Assembly (NCBI GenBank): GCA_903871775.1 | Contig: CAIQIA010000026.1 | Coordinates: 1-64,000, forward strand | Direction of reading: 5' to 3' | DNA: 64,000 nt | From: an uncultured cyanobacterium | GTDB lineage: Bacteria; Cyanobacteriota; Cyanobacteriia; PCC-6307; Cyanobiaceae | Part shown: piece after piece, positions 36,134 to 48,410 of the stretch | How positions within the stretch are numbered: position 1 is the stretch's first letter | Layout: each line of letters begins with the position of its first letter | The notes under the pieces: generated by a model | The model's database searches: none | Seen by the model: the letters and a program-made list of their open reading frames with translations, nothing else | Told to the model about the DNA's origin: nothing | Program-made: the position numbers and the translations under genes

Positions 36134-36625
36134 ATGCCCGCCGATCCCCTGCTGCTGAAGGCCGGCCTCTGGCTCGGCGCCGCCGCCGGCGTGCTGCTGC
36201 TGCTGACGTTGGCGGCCTTCGTGCGCAGCTGGGGCGTGCGCTTCCGGCTGGTGGGCGTCACCAGCTTCACGGGGCTGCTGGCCCTGTCGTGCCTGGCGTT
36301 CGCGATCAGCTATAGCCCCCGCCGCAGCATCGAGGGGGCGCGGGTGCTGCCGGTGGTGTTCGACAACGGCGCCGACCTGGTGGTGGCCGCCCAGCCGGCA
36401 GACCTGCCGGCGGAGGCCGTGGCCCCCAGCCTTGAGCAGCTGGCCCTGAACCTGCGCGGCAGCGGCCGCCACAGCAGCGACGGTCTGGTGCACGTGCGCC
36501 TGCGGCGGCTGCAGGCCGAAGCCGACGGCAGCAGCCGCCCGGTGCCGGTGGCCGAGGCCGTGCGGGATCTGGGGGACGGCAGTGTCCGGATGGTCCAACC
36601 TGCGACGGGTCGGACGGGGAACTGA
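36134..36625 (+). CDS. ycf51: Ycf51 family protein (DUF2518)
   Basis: A 163-residue protein of the cyanobacterial/red-plastid Ycf51 family. Two N-terminal transmembrane segments (about 9-28 and 40-60) flank the conserved WGVRFRLVGVTSFTGLL. A soluble domain follows, beginning ARVLPVVFDNGADLVVAAQP and ending with a serine/arginine-rich tail. Function is unknown; some plastids keep the gene. A TATAGG box at 36109-36114 lies 20 nt before the ATG and could be its -10, though no -35 is obvious. It is divergent from tamB across a 58-nt gap. Confidence 0.8.
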   Translation: MPADPLLLKAGLWLGAAAGVLLLLTLAAFVRSWGVRFRLVGVTSFTGLLALSCLAFAISYSPRRSIEGARVLPVVFDNGADLVVAAQPADLPAEAVAPSLEQLALNLRGSGRHSSDGLVHVRLRRLQAEADGSSRPVPVAEAVRDLGDGSVRMVQPATGRTGN

Positions 36626-36693
36626 CTCCCCGGGCCCCCAGCCGCCTCGCGCGACTCCTGAAATGAGCTCAATCCGGTTCGTGCGGCCCCCCC

Positions 36694-36984
36694 ATGCGGC
36701 GCTGGTCTCTTCATCCCCTCAGCTGGCTCACGGCCCTGGTGATGGCCGCCCCCGGGCTGCTGCCCGCGCTGGCCTCGGCGTCGCCGATGCTCGAGAAGGT
36801 GCGCAGCAACAAGGAACTCGCCCAGCAGCTCTGCGGCGACTTCCGCAAGCTGAACGAGAGCGGCATCCGTGCCCATTCCCCCCAGGGGTTCGGCCGCACG
36901 GCCAGCCAGCAGAACCTCAGTCCGCTGGACGCCGAGATTCTGACCACCTACGTCGTCGGCATGTACTGCCCTGACGTGCGGTGA
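36694..36984 (+). CDS. Small secreted conserved hypothetical protein
   Basis: A 96-residue protein with a signal peptide (about 1-29, ending LASAS) and a short mature helical domain. This contains KVRSNKELAQQLCGDFRKLNESG and ends in DAEILTTYVVGMYCPDV, with two cysteines (positions about 47 and 92) that could form a disulphide. The sequence looks conserved in style (balanced charges, no low complexity) but no function is recognised. Its stop overlaps the start of the CocE-type hydrolase gene as GTGA, so they are likely co-translated. Confidence 0.7.
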   Translation: MRRWSLHPLSWLTALVMAAPGLLPALASASPMLEKVRSNKELAQQLCGDFRKLNESGIRAHSPQGFGRTASQQNLSPLDAEILTTYVVGMYCPDVR

Positions 36985-38621
36985 ACGTCACCCCCTTCGC
37001 CACGACCCTGCGGGACGGGGTCGTGCTGCGGGGAAGCCTCTGGACACCACCGGGACCCGGGCCCTGGCCGGCCCTGCTGATGCGGCAGCCCTACGGCCAC
37101 CGCCTCGCCTCGACCGTTGTCTATGCCCATCCGGCCTGGTACGCGAGCCACGGCTATGCGGTCTTCGTGCAGGACGTGCGGGGCTGCGGTGATTCAGGGG
37201 GCACCTTCGCCGGCTTCGCCCAGGAGGCGGCCGACGGCAGCGACAGCCTGGACTTCGTGCGCAGCCACAGGGCCTGCAACGGCCGGGTGGGCAGCTACGG
37301 CTTCAGCTACCAGGGTCTGACCCAGCTGCTGGGCGATGCGGGGGACCCCGGCGCCGACGCCATGGCACCGGCCATGGCCGGCCTCGACGAACGGCGGCAC
37401 TGGGCCAGCGAGGGTGGCGCCCACTGGTGGGTCCTGGGCCTGGCCTGGGGGCTGCAGCTGGCGGCGGGGCAATGCCAGCGGCGGGGCGACGCCGAGGGCT
37501 GGCGGGCCTTGCGCACGGCGCTGCAGGGGTCAGCGGTGCTGGAGCAGGGGCTCGAGCTGCTGAACCGCCATGACCCGGCCAACCCCGTGCTGGCCTGGCT
37601 GCATCGGGATCCCCAGGACCCCGACGGCTGGCGGCGCCATGATCCGCCGGCCGAACGCCTGGCCCGGCCGCAGCTGCTGATCCAGGGCTGGAGCGACCCC
37701 TACCTGCGCGGCGGCCTCGACCTCTGGCGCCGCAGCCGCGAAGCCGGCGGCACCCCCCTGCTGCGCATCGGCCCCTGGAGCCACCTGGCCTGGGACCGGC
37801 GCATCGCCGGCAGCGATGCCGGTGCCGCTGGGGCGGGCCGGGTGGACCGCTGGCAGCTGGCCTTCTTCAACCATCACCTGCGCGACCGGCCCTGGCGGGT
37901 GCCGCCCTCACCGCTGCTGGCCTACGACCGGGGCCGGGGTGGCTGGCGGCGCTGCGACGGGGATGCCTGCAGCGGCGGCCCCTGGGGCCTGGCCAGCGGC
38001 GGACTGGCGGCCGCCCGCAGCGACGAGGGACGGCTCCTGGCCGGCGGCGCCGGCGCCGGCACGGTGCATTGGGTCCATGACCCCTGGCGGCCGGTGCCGG
38101 GCCGCGGCGGCCACCTGGGGCTCGATGCCGGCCCGGTGGACCGAGGGGACCTCGACGGCCGCGCCGACGTGGTCTGCTTCACCGCACCGGCGGAGCAGCG
38201 GCCGCAGCAGCTGTGGGGGCAACCCTGGCTGGTGGTCGCTGGGGCCGCCGATGCCGATGGTTTCGACCTCTGTGCCGCCCTCTCGGTGGTGCGGGTGGGC
38301 GGTGGACGGGTGGAGCAGATCAGCACGGGGGTGCTGCGCTGCCTCGGCCCCGCATGCCGCCGCCTGCAGCGCCGGCGGCTGGGGCTGCAGCCGTTGCTGC
38401 TGACCCTGGCGCCGGGGGAGCGGCTGCGGCTGTCGCTGGCGGCGGCGGCCTGGCCGCAGGTGGCCGTCAATCCAGGCACGGGGGAGCTGCCCCGGGGCGG
38501 CGGCGGCCCCGACCACAGGCCCGTGACGCTGCAGCTGCGGCTGGACGGCGCCGAACTGTCCCTGCGGCCGCTGGGCAGCGACCCGGAAGCGGGGCAGACT
38601 GAGCCCCGCCCGATGCTCTGA
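36981..38621 (+). CDS. CocE/NonD family hydrolase (X-Pro dipeptidyl-peptidase-like)
   Basis: A 546-residue serine hydrolase of the peptidase S15 / cocaine esterase / glutaryl-7-ACA acylase family. It opens with TLRDGVVLRGSLWTP and RQPYGH, then YAVFVQDVRGCGDSGG. The nucleophile elbow is GSYGFSYQG with Ser109. A helical cap follows, then the second half of the hydrolase with IQGWSDPYLRGG (the Asp region) and GPWSHLAWD (the likely His). A C-terminal beta-sandwich of about 170 residues ends in TLQLRLDGAELSLRPLG. There is no signal peptide, so it is probably cytoplasmic. Substrates range from proline peptides to esters. The start is GTG 36981, overlapping the previous gene. Confidence 0.88.
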   Translation: MNVTPFATTLRDGVVLRGSLWTPPGPGPWPALLMRQPYGHRLASTVVYAHPAWYASHGYAVFVQDVRGCGDSGGTFAGFAQEAADGSDSLDFVRSHRACNGRVGSYGFSYQGLTQLLGDAGDPGADAMAPAMAGLDERRHWASEGGAHWWVLGLAWGLQLAAGQCQRRGDAEGWRALRTALQGSAVLEQGLELLNRHDPANPVLAWLHRDPQDPDGWRRHDPPAERLARPQLLIQGWSDPYLRGGLDLWRRSREAGGTPLLRIGPWSHLAWDRRIAGSDAGAAGAGRVDRWQLAFFNHHLRDRPWRVPPSPLLAYDRGRGGWRRCDGDACSGGPWGLASGGLAAARSDEGRLLAGGAGAGTVHWVHDPWRPVPGRGGHLGLDAGPVDRGDLDGRADVVCFTAPAEQRPQQLWGQPWLVVAGAADADGFDLCAALSVVRVGGGRVEQISTGVLRCLGPACRRLQRRRLGLQPLLLTLAPGERLRLSLAAAAWPQVAVNPGTGELPRGGGGPDHRPVTLQLRLDGAELSLRPLGSDPEAGQTEPRPML

Positions 38622-38626
38622 CGGTC

Positions 38627-39331
38627 TTGTTTTCTCTGCGTCGCTCCGCCCTGGCCCTCCTGCTGGCCCTGACCCCGCTGCTTCCCACGGCGACCCTGGC
38701 CCAGGTGCCGAGCGAAGACGTGAGCCGCGGGACCGCCCAGAAGCTGCTGGAGGCCCTGCAGAAGCAGGACGCCGACGGCGTGTTCGCTCTGTTCGGCGGC
38801 AGCCTGGGCCGGCAGGCCAGCCTCGAGCGTGTGCGGGAACGGCTCAAGGCCGCGCCGCGGGTGCTTGAAGGCAGTGTGCGCCAGGTGGTGCGGGGCCTCG
38901 ACACCGGCATCGTCGACATGACCCTGCGGACCGAGCGGGGGGTCGAATTCCTGCGGCTGGTGGTCAACCCCGAGGGCAAGCTGATCGGCTATGAGGTGGG
39001 CAACACCACCGAACCGGTGGACGAGGTGGCCCAGCAGTTCATCAACGATCTGGGCCGGGGCCGCTGGCTGGCGGCCCGCAGCCAGCTGGTGCTGAGCCTG
39101 CAGGACACCTTCACCACCTCCTACCTGGCCCAGCGCTGGGGTGATCTGCAGCGGCGCACCGGTCCCTTCCGCAGCATCGACAGCGTCGTGACCGCTTCCA
39201 GCGGCGGCGACCAGCAGCTGGTGCTCGTCAATGCGTCCTTCGCCCGGGGCCCGGTGACGATCTACGTGATCCTCGACGATCGCAACCGTGTCACCGGCGT
39301 CGATTTCCCCCTCGATCGCCGCGACGGATGA
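38627..39331 (+). CDS. Secreted DUF3887-type protein, two repeats
   Basis: A 234-residue exported protein: signal peptide about 1-25 (LALLLALTPLLPTATLA), then two similar domains of about 100 residues each. The first has AQKLLEALQKQDADGVFALFGG and the second AQQFINDLGRGRWLAARSQL. Each is followed by beta strands (VRGLDTGIVDMTLRTERGVEFLRLVV and VTIYVILDDRNRVTGVDF). This is the duplicated NTF2-like/DUF3887 arrangement found in cyanobacteria. The function is unknown. The start is TTG 38627, 5 nt after the hydrolase gene. It ends 60 nt before glgB. Confidence 0.7.
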   Translation: MFSLRRSALALLLALTPLLPTATLAQVPSEDVSRGTAQKLLEALQKQDADGVFALFGGSLGRQASLERVRERLKAAPRVLEGSVRQVVRGLDTGIVDMTLRTERGVEFLRLVVNPEGKLIGYEVGNTTEPVDEVAQQFINDLGRGRWLAARSQLVLSLQDTFTTSYLAQRWGDLQRRTGPFRSIDSVVTASSGGDQQLVLVNASFARGPVTIYVILDDRNRVTGVDFPLDRRDG

Positions 39332-39391
39332 GGCCTGGTCCACATCGGTTGAGGCCTCTTTTCAGACTAAGCTCCGCCCACTGACGCCCTC

Positions 39392-41716
39392 GTGTCGATG
39401 CCGGTGGTGAGCCTGGACTGGATGCTCAACGATGCCGAACGGCTGGCATCCTGCCGCCACGACCACCCCCACGCCGTCCTGGGCCACCAGCCCCTGCCGG
39501 ACGGTGGCTGGGTGGTGCGCGTCTGGATGCCCGACGCCACGGCGGTGACGCTGCTGCATGGGGGCGGCGAAACGGCAATGGAAACCCCCCATCACCCGTG
39601 GCTGTTCGAAACGGCCCTGCACGACAACCCCGGCAGCCACTACCGGGTGCGGGTGCTGCGCGCCGGCATTACCCACGAGCAGCACGATCCCTACGCCTTC
39701 CGCCAGGAGTGGATGGGCGAGATGGATCGCCATCTCTTCGCCGAGGGCAACCACCACCACGTGTGGCAGCGGATGGGTGCCCACCCCACCGAACAGGACG
39801 GCATCGCCGGCACCCAGTTCTGCCTCTGGGCCCCCTCGGCCCGCAGCGTGGCCCTCATCGGAGACGTCTGCGGCTGGGATGGCCGCCATCTGCCGATGCA
39901 GCAACGCCTCGGCGGCATCTGGGAACTGTTCGTGCCGGGGGTCGGCGCGGGGGCCCGCTACAAGTACGAAGTCCGAACCCAGGACGGCCACTGCTACGAG
40001 AAGGCCGACCCCTACGGCTTTCAGCATGAAGTTCGGCCCCTGCAGGCGTCGCTGGTGGCCGACCTGGGTCAGTTCCACTGGACAGACAGCGACTGGCTTC
40101 AGCAACGGGATGGCCGCAATGCCCTCGAGCAGCCCATCGCCGTCTACGAGATGCACATGGGCAGCTGGATGCATGCCAGCTGGGATGAGCCCTACATCCA
40201 GCCCGACGGCACACCCCGGCCCCCGGTGCCGGCCGCCGACCTCAAGCCCGGCGCCCGCCTGCTCACCTACCCCGAGCTGGCCGACCGGGTGATCCCCTAC
40301 GTGAAGGCGCGGGGGTTCACCCACATCGAGCTGATGCCGATGGCCGAGCACCCCTTCGATGGGTCGTGGGGCTACCAGGTGACGGGCTTCTACGCCCCCA
40401 CCAGCCGCTTCGGTCCCCTCGACGAGTTCAGGGCCTTCGTCGACCGCTGCCACGCCGAGGGCATCGGCGTGATTCTCGACTGGGTGCCGGGCCATTTCCC
40501 GAAAGATGCCCACGGCCTCGCTTTCTTCGACGGCTCCCACCTCTATGAGCACGCCGACTCCCGCATCGGTGAGCACAAGGAATGGGGCACGCTGATCTTC
40601 AACTACAGCCGCAACGAGGTGCGCAACTTCCTGGTTGCCAACCTCGTCTTCTGGTTTGAAGAGCTGCACATCGATGGCATCCGCGTCGACGCGGTGGCCT
40701 CGATGCTCTACCGCGACTACCTGCGGCCCGACGGCCAATGGCTGCCCAATGAGCACGGCGGTCGCGAGAACCTTGAGGCCGTGCGCTTCCTGCAGCAGGC
40801 CAACTCGGTGCTGTTCCATTACTTCCCCGGGGCCCTGTCGATCGCCGAGGAATCGACCACCTGGCCGCTGGTGACCATGCCCACCCACATGGGCGGACTG
40901 GGCTTCAACCTGAAGTGGAACATGGGCTGGATGCATGACATGCTCGACTACTTCGAGCTGGACCACTGGTTCCGCCAGTTCCACCAGAACGCCATCACCT
41001 TCTCGATCTGGTATCACCACACCGAGAACTTCATGCTGGCCCTCAGCCACGATGAAGTGGTGCACGGCAAGAGCCATCTGCTGCACAAGATGCCCGGCAG
41101 CGATGACCTCAAGTTCGCCAACGTCAGGGCCCTGTTGGCCTACATGTGGACCCACCCCGGCAAGAAGACCATCTTCATGGGGATGGAATTCGGGCAGCGC
41201 GGTGAATGGAACGTCTGGGGCGATCTCGAGTGGGACAAGTTGCAGTATCCCGAGCACAAGGGGCTGCTCAACATGGTCGACGATCTGAATGCTTTTTACC
41301 GCAGCGAACCGGCCCTCTGGCGCAACGACTTCGACCACTACGGCTTCCAGTGGATCGACTGTGACGACAACCGCCACAGCGTCGTGAGCTTCATGCGTCG
41401 TGACGAGAAAGAAGGCAACTGGGTGGTGGTGGTCTGCAACTTCACCCCCGTTGCCCACAGCAACTACCGCGTCGGCGTCCCCGTCGACGGTTTTTATCGC
41501 GAGTGCTTCAACACCGACAGCGAGCGGTACGGCGGCACCAACCAGGGCAACCTGGGCGGCAAGTTCAGCGACGACCACGGCATGCACGGCTACGGGCAAT
41601 CGCTCGACCTGTGCCTGCCCCCCCTGAGCGTGCTGGTGCTCAAGCACGACGCCGAACGCCAGCGGCCTGCGGCAATCCATGAAGCCGGCGCCGTTGAAGG
41701 GGAAGCGGTCGGGTAG
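39392..41716 (+). CDS. glgB: 1,4-alpha-glucan branching enzyme GlgB (GH13)
   Basis: Makes the alpha-1,6 branches of glycogen. It has 774 residues from GTG 39392 (ATG 39398 is an alternative). The N-terminal part holds two beta-sandwich (CBM48-type) modules, the second starting [23 protein letters not shown]. The GH13 barrel has [24 protein letters not shown] and [11 protein letters not shown], with the nucleophile Asp near residue 433 in [14 protein letters not shown]. The acid Glu lies in [10 protein letters not shown] and the transition-state Asp in [14 protein letters not shown]-terminal all-beta domain follows, ending near [13 protein letters not shown]. It pairs functionally with glgA at the left end of the window. 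Confidence 0.97.
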   Translation: MSMPVVSLDWMLNDAERLASCRHDHPHAVLGHQPLPDGGWVVRVWMPDATAVTLLHGGGETAMETPHHPWLFETALHDNPGSHYRVRVLRAGITHEQHDPYAFRQEWMGEMDRHLFAEGNHHHVWQRMGAHPTEQDGIAGTQFCLWAPSARSVALIGDVCGWDGRHLPMQQRLGGIWELFVPGVGAGARYKYEVRTQDGHCYEKADPYGFQHEVRPLQASLVADLGQFHWTDSDWLQQRDGRNALEQPIAVYEMHMGSWMHASWDEPYIQPDGTPRPPVPAADLKPGARLLTYPELADRVIPYVKARGFTHIELMPMAEHPFDGSWGYQVTGFYAPTSRFGPLDEFRAFVDRCHAEGIGVILDWVPGHFPKDAHGLAFFDGSHLYEHADSRIGEHKEWGTLIFNYSRNEVRNFLVANLVFWFEELHIDGIRVDAVASMLYRDYLRPDGQWLPNEHGGRENLEAVRFLQQANSVLFHYFPGALSIAEESTTWPLVTMPTHMGGLGFNLKWNMGWMHDMLDYFELDHWFRQFHQNAITFSIWYHHTENFMLALSHDEVVHGKSHLLHKMPGSDDLKFANVRALLAYMWTHPGKKTIFMGMEFGQRGEWNVWGDLEWDKLQYPEHKGLLNMVDDLNAFYRSEPALWRNDFDHYGFQWIDCDDNRHSVVSFMRRDEKEGNWVVVVCNFTPVAHSNYRVGVPVDGFYRECFNTDSERYGGTNQGNLGGKFSDDHGMHGYGQSLDLCLPPLSVLVLKHDAERQRPAAIHEAGAVEGEAVG

Positions 41717-41754
41717 GTTCGGCGGCTGTCCCGCCCGACCGCCGCTTGAGCCCC

Positions 41755-42813
41755 ATGAGCGAGTCCCTGCCGTTGCTGCTGCGTGCCGCCCGAGGCGAGC
41801 AGGTGGAACGGCCACCGGTCTGGATGATGCGCCAGGCCGGTCGCTACATGGCCGTGTATCGCGAGCTGCGGGACCGCCATCCGTCATTCCGTGAGCGGTC
41901 CGAGAACCCGGATCTCTCGTACGCGATCTCGATGCAGCCCTACGAGGCCTTCCAGCCCGACGGCGTCATCCTCTTCTCCGACATCCTCACGCCGCTGCCG
42001 GGGATGGGCATCGACTTCGACATCATCGAGAGCCGCGGGCCGATCATCGACCCGCCGATCCGCAGCATCGAGCAGGTCAACGCCCTGAGGCCCCTCGATC
42101 CGGCGGCCTCCCTGCCCTTCGTGGGCGAAGTGCTGGGCCGCCTGCGGGAATCGGTCGGCAACACCGCCGCCGTGCTGGGCTTCGTGGGGGCCCCCTGGAC
42201 CCTGGCGGCCTATGCCGTCGAAGGCCGCAGCAGCCGCGATTACGCCGTGATCAAGGCGATGGCCTTCCGTGAACCGCAGCTGATGCACCGGCTGCTGGGC
42301 CACCTGGCCGACAGCATCGCCCGCTACGTCTGTTATCAGATCGAAAGCGGTGCCCAGGTGGTGCAGCTGTTCGACTCCTGGGCCGGTCAGCTGAGCCCGA
42401 TCGACTACGACACCTTCGCGGCGCCGTATCAGAAGCGGGTGATCGACCAGGTGCGCCAGCGCCATCCCGAGACACCGCTGATCCTCTACATCTCCGGCAG
42501 TGCCGGGGTGCTCGAGCGCATGGCCGCCACGGGGGTCGACATCGTCTCCCTCGACTGGACCGTCGACATGGCCGAAGGCTGCAACCGCCTGCCGCTGCAC
42601 GTGGGGGTGCAGGGCAACGTCGATCCGGGCCTGCTGTTCGGCAGCCCCGAGGCGATCCGCCATCGCATCGTGGACACCGTGCGCAAGGCCCGCGGGCGGC
42701 GCCACATCCTCAACCTGGGCCATGGCATCCTGCCCGGCACCCCCGAGGAGAACGCCCGCGTGTTCTTCGAGACCGGCAAACGGGTGAACGAACTGCTCGG
42801 CTCGGTGGGCTGA
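41755..42813 (+). CDS. hemE: Uroporphyrinogen decarboxylase HemE
   Basis: Decarboxylates uroporphyrinogen III to coproporphyrinogen III in haem and chlorophyll synthesis. The 352-residue TIM-barrel protein has the N-terminal signature [13 protein letters not shown] with the substrate-binding arginines, [23 protein letters not shown] with the essential Asp, [11 protein letters not shown], and the C-terminal [15 protein letters not shown]. The start is ATG 41755 ([11 protein letters not shown]); a TTG at 41746 is in frame but unlike the family. An SDR gene follows 11 nt later, probably on the same message. Confidence 0.97.
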   Translation: MSESLPLLLRAARGEQVERPPVWMMRQAGRYMAVYRELRDRHPSFRERSENPDLSYAISMQPYEAFQPDGVILFSDILTPLPGMGIDFDIIESRGPIIDPPIRSIEQVNALRPLDPAASLPFVGEVLGRLRESVGNTAAVLGFVGAPWTLAAYAVEGRSSRDYAVIKAMAFREPQLMHRLLGHLADSIARYVCYQIESGAQVVQLFDSWAGQLSPIDYDTFAAPYQKRVIDQVRQRHPETPLILYISGSAGVLERMAATGVDIVSLDWTVDMAEGCNRLPLHVGVQGNVDPGLLFGSPEAIRHRIVDTVRKARGRRHILNLGHGILPGTPEENARVFFETGKRVNELLGSVG

Positions 42814-42824
42814 GGTCAGAGCCC

Positions 42825-43859
42825 TTGGAACGGATCCTCGTCACCGGCGCCAGCGGCTGCGTCGGCCAGCACATCGCCCACCGGCTGCTGCACCACTCCG
42901 ACGCCGAGCTGCTGCTCTGGCTGCGGGATCCCTCACGGCTCACGGCCGTGCCCGCTGACCATCCGCGCATCCGCCTGCTGGTTGGGGATCTGCGCGACCA
43001 GGCGCCCCACCGGGAGGCCCTGGCCCAGGTGGACCGGGTCATCCACACCGCCACCGCCTGGGGTGATCCGCAGCGGGCCCAGAGCGTGAATGTCGATGCG
43101 GTGAAGGAACTGCTGGGCCGTCTTGATCCCGGGCGGCTGCAGCAGGTGATCTATTTCTCCACCGCCAGCATCCTCGACCGCGACCTGCGCCTGCTGCCCG
43201 AGGCCGAACGCTTCGGCACCGAATACATCGTCACCAAGGCCCTCTGTCTGCAGCAGCTCGAGCGGCATCCCCTGGCCGAGCGCATCGTGGCGGTCTTTCC
43301 GACCCTGGTGTTCGGCGGCCGGGTCGATGGCCACGGGGGCTTCCCCACCAGCTACCTCACCGCCGGGCTGGGGGAGGCCTGCCGCTGGCTGTGGCTGGCC
43401 CGCTTCCTGCGGGCCGACGCCAGCTTCCACTTCATCCACGCCGAAGACATCGCCCGCGTCTGCTGCCATCTGGCGCTCACCCCCCATGGCCCCAACCCCG
43501 AGGCAGGCCAGGGGGCCGTGCGGCGGCTGGTGCTGGGGCAGCCGGCGGTGACGGTGAACGAAACGGTGGCGAGCCTCTGCCGCTGGCGCGGGATGCTGCG
43601 GCCCCCGGGCTTGCCGCTCACCCCCTGGCTGATCGAGGCCCTGATCCGGGTGCTGCCCCTGGAGATCAACGCCTGGGACCGCTTCAGCATCCGCCAGCGC
43701 CATTTCGTGCATCGGCCGGTGAGTCCGCCCGAGCGGTTCGGCCTCACCTCCCATGCCGCCACCCTCGAGGCGGTGTTCGACGACGCCGGCCTGCCCCAGC
43801 GGGGCCCCATACGTTTCGATCCGTTGCAGAGCCCCGGACCAGTCACCGGCGCTCCCTAG
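42825..43859 (+). CDS. NAD(P)-dependent epimerase/dehydratase-type SDR
   Basis: A 344-residue extended short-chain dehydrogenase. The N-terminal Rossmann motif TGASGCVG (7-14), GDLRD (Asp for cofactor), and [10 protein letters not shown] are clear. The catalytic site is STASILDRD with a downstream YIVTK (Tyr and Lys of the YxxxK motif). The C-terminal part ([16 protein letters not shown] and [15 protein letters not shown]) is family-typical. It resembles the NDP-sugar epimerase or 3-beta-HSD-like members near hemE in cyanobacteria. The substrate is unknown. The start is TTG 42825. petJ follows after 26 nt. Confidence 0.85.
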   Translation: MERILVTGASGCVGQHIAHRLLHHSDAELLLWLRDPSRLTAVPADHPRIRLLVGDLRDQAPHREALAQVDRVIHTATAWGDPQRAQSVNVDAVKELLGRLDPGRLQQVIYFSTASILDRDLRLLPEAERFGTEYIVTKALCLQQLERHPLAERIVAVFPTLVFGGRVDGHGGFPTSYLTAGLGEACRWLWLARFLRADASFHFIHAEDIARVCCHLALTPHGPNPEAGQGAVRRLVLGQPAVTVNETVASLCRWRGMLRPPGLPLTPWLIEALIRVLPLEINAWDRFSIRQRHFVHRPVSPPERFGLTSHAATLEAVFDDAGLPQRGPIRFDPLQSPGPVTGAP

Positions 43860-43885
43860 CTTGGGCTGGATCCTTCCAGCGCCCC

Positions 43886-44227
43886 ATGCGTCGCCTGTTC
43901 AGCCTGCTGGCTCTCTGTGTCGCCCTCCTGTTCGGCACCGCTCCGGCCTTCGCCGCCGATGTGGCCCACGGGGCCCAGGTGTTCTCCGCCAACTGCGTCG
44001 CCTGCCACATGGGCGGCGGCAACGTGGTGAATGCTGAGCGCACCCTCAAGGCCGAAGCCCTCGAGGCTTACCTCGCCAATTACAGCGCCGGCCACGAGGC
44101 CGCCATCGCCTACCAGGTCACCAATGGCAAGAACGCCATGCCGGCCTTCGGTGGCAAGCTCTCCGAGACCGACATCGCCGACGTGGCGGCCTACGTCGAA
44201 GACAGCTCCTCGAAGGGCTGGGCCTGA
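43886..44227 (+). CDS. petJ: Cytochrome c6 (PetJ)
   Basis: A soluble class I c-type cytochrome carrying electrons from the cytochrome b6f complex to photosystem I in the thylakoid lumen (or to cytochrome oxidase). It has 113 residues with a signal peptide cleaved after AFA (residue 23; mature start ADVAHG). The haem motif is CVACH at 37-41 (Cys37, Cys40, His41) and the axial Met85 lies in NAMPAF. The C-terminal [13 protein letters not shown] helix is typical. The short mature length and Gly-rich loop fit petJ. It is followed by a clear terminator, so it is probably the end of the hemE-SDR-petJ series or has its own promoter in the 26-nt gap. Confidence 0.95.
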   Translation: MRRLFSLLALCVALLFGTAPAFAADVAHGAQVFSANCVACHMGGGNVVNAERTLKAEALEAYLANYSAGHEAAIAYQVTNGKNAMPAFGGKLSETDIADVAAYVEDSSSKGWA

Positions 44228-44255
44228 TCCAGCTCTGATCAACCCTGATCAACCC

Positions 44256-44280
44256 AAAGGGGCCTTAGGGCCCCTTTTTT
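44256..44280 (+). terminator. Rho-independent terminator of petJ
   Basis: A 9-bp stem (44256-44264 with 44269-44277, loop ttag) ends in six T residues at 44275-44280, three of which also pair in the stem. Just before it, after the petJ stop, CTGATCAACC occurs twice in tandem (44235-44254). The head-to-head gene beyond is on the opposite strand. Confidence 0.85.
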
Positions 44281-44296
44281 GCTGTCCATCGGCCCC

Positions 44297-44545
44297 TCAG
44301 ACCTGGCCAGAGCGCAGCCGCGCCAGCACAGTGAGGTAAAGAGCCTCGTCAGTCTCGCGGATGTCGTACTCGCTCGGCAGCATGCCGTGCTGATGGCGAT
44401 GGACCACCCGCCAGCAATGGCGTTCCAGATCCGCCGCCTGCGGATCGAGGTCCATCACCTCGGCAACCAGCCTCTCCAACAGCTGCGGGTCTGGGGCAAG
44501 AGGCTGGCCCATGTCCATCGTCACTGGTCCATCGTCAAAGGTCAT
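44297..44545 (-). CDS. Small acidic hypothetical protein
   Basis: An 82-residue soluble protein, not recognised. It starts MTFDDGPVTMDMGQ and contains LLERLVAEVMDLDPQAADLERHCWRVVHRHQHGMLP, a helical segment with clustered His/Arg, then a final helix EALYLTVLARLRSG. The earlier in-frame codon at 44593 lies inside the opposing secreted gene, so ATG 44545 is chosen. Its start is 5 nt from the start of that gene on the other strand, an unusually tight divergent pair. Codon use is like real genes here, but the reading is only moderately secure. Confidence 0.5.
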   Translation of the reverse strand: MTFDDGPVTMDMGQPLAPDPQLLERLVAEVMDLDPQAADLERHCWRVVHRHQHGMLPSEYDIRETDEALYLTVLARLRSGQV

Positions 44546-44550
44546 CCACC

Positions 44551-44907
44551 ATGCCATCCCGACCCAGCGACGCCGACCGCCTGCGGATGGCAACCGCCGT
44601 GCTCGTGGGGATCAGCGGTGCCTGGGGCTGGCTCCCCCTGCAGGCGGCACCACCCTTGCGGCCGGGCTATGCGCCGGGCGGCTGTCCCTGGATCGTGCCG
44701 TGGGGACTTGAATTCGTGCAGCCAACCCGGATCCCGACCGCCCGGGTGGAGGCCAAGAACGCCGGCGGCTGCCTGTCCCAGAACGATGCGATCTACAGCC
44801 CCGATGGGTGCCCGCTGCGGTTCTGCAACTACCGGGAGGTGGGGCCGCTGCCGCCGGCCGACCCCTCCGTGAAGCTGCAGCTGCCCGCTCAGCCGCCGCT
44901 GCCGTAG
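44551..44907 (+). CDS. Small secreted Cys/Pro-rich protein
   Basis: A 118-residue protein with a probable signal peptide (a hydrophobic stretch VLVGISGAWGWLPLQAA at about 17-33) and a short mature part. It holds four cysteines in GGCPW, GGCLSQ, GCPLRFC and aromatic residues, then a Pro-rich end. No family is recognised. The Cys pattern suggests a disulphide-stabilised extracytoplasmic protein. Its stop lies 19 nt inside the convergent gene's end. It is divergent from the small acidic gene. The expression unit is unclear. Confidence 0.55.
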   Translation: MPSRPSDADRLRMATAVLVGISGAWGWLPLQAAPPLRPGYAPGGCPWIVPWGLEFVQPTRIPTARVEAKNAGGCLSQNDAIYSPDGCPLRFCNYREVGPLPPADPSVKLQLPAQPPLP

Positions 44908-45632
44908 GCCACGGCGCAGACGGCATTGAGCAGCTGGGCCTGGTCGGCCGTCTGGGGCACCTGGCCGTTGAGCAGTCCCTGGGAACAGTTGACGGCACCG
45001 TTGAGCCAGCCGCCGCTGCCGAGGCTGTAGCTGAAACTGGCACCGCTGCTGCCGACGGCATCGACGCTGCCGTAGTCCAGCTGCAGGGTGCCGCCGGGCA
45101 CCACGATCACCGGGTTCTGGCTCGCACTGGCGGCATTGACCAATCCGGCGATGGTGGCCGTGCTAGCCAGGGCCGTCAGGCCCCAGGCGGCGCTGGCACC
45201 ACCCCACCAGCTCCAGCTGCCCCAACCCGGAGCACCGACGCCGTACCAGCCCGTGCGCCAGGGGCGGCTGCCCCAGTAGCCGCCGTTGGCCCAGCTGCGG
45301 TTCCAACCGTTGGGATCGCGCACGTAGAACGCGTTGTTGACAGAACGGTTGACATCGCGGTTGGCGTCGATGGTGTTGACGTTGTCATAGGAACGGTCAA
45401 AAGGTTGATCCACAGGACGATCGATGGGTCGATCCACCGAACCATCGAAAGGCCGCACGCCGGGACCGTACTGGGGATGCCAGTCGGGACCGCCATGGAA
45501 CGCAGGCGCCGGCATGGCGAAGCCCCCGCGGGGACCGCCGAACCCGCCACGGGCAGCGGCCGGGTCAGCACCCGGACCAGCCAGCAGCACGGGCAAGGTC
45601 AGCAGAAAAAGCCGATAACGGCGACGGGCCAT
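44889..45632 (-). CDS. Secreted Gly/Trp-rich protein with Asp-Arg-Pro repeats
   Basis: A 247-residue exported protein, not recognised. A signal peptide covers about 1-27 (LFLLTLPVLLAGPGADP). Then come Gly-rich FGGPRGGFAMP and a repetitive segment with short imperfect units of the form hydrophobic-Asp-Arg-Pro/Ser (DGSVDRPIDRPVDQPFDRSYD) running into DANRDVNRSVNN. A Trp/Gly-rich region (WGSRPWRTGWYGVG, WGSWSWWGG), a hydrophobic helix (AAWGLTALASTATIAGLVNAA), and a C-terminal beta-type domain with two cysteines (NCSQG and AVCAVAYG) follow. It may be a surface or wall-associated protein. The start is ATG 45632; the frame is open upstream, but that stretch is not protein-like. Confidence 0.65.
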   Translation of the reverse strand: MARRRYRLFLLTLPVLLAGPGADPAAARGGFGGPRGGFAMPAPAFHGGPDWHPQYGPGVRPFDGSVDRPIDRPVDQPFDRSYDNVNTIDANRDVNRSVNNAFYVRDPNGWNRSWANGGYWGSRPWRTGWYGVGAPGWGSWSWWGGASAAWGLTALASTATIAGLVNAASASQNPVIVVPGGTLQLDYGSVDAVGSSGASFSYSLGSGGWLNGAVNCSQGLLNGQVPQTADQAQLLNAVCAVAYGSGG

Positions 45633-45781
45633 GGAGCGGAGACAACTGTCGCCAGTGTGGCCACAGATGACGGTTTCCCCCCCACTGGTGCAGCAACCGA
45701 ACCGCGACCGGAGGGTCCTCCACACCCCACCACAGGCCGCTGCCCATAGCTTGGGCGCAGAGCTTCCCCGCCCCAGCCGTG

Positions 45782-48406
<2,625 letters not shown>

Positions 48407-48410
48407 GGGG

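Noticed and set aside
32689-36315. A 1208-codon open frame opposite tamB
   Set aside because: It is Pro/Gln/Arg/His-rich, has no domain, and arises because GC-rich coding DNA lacks stops on the other strand. tamB shows coherent domains.
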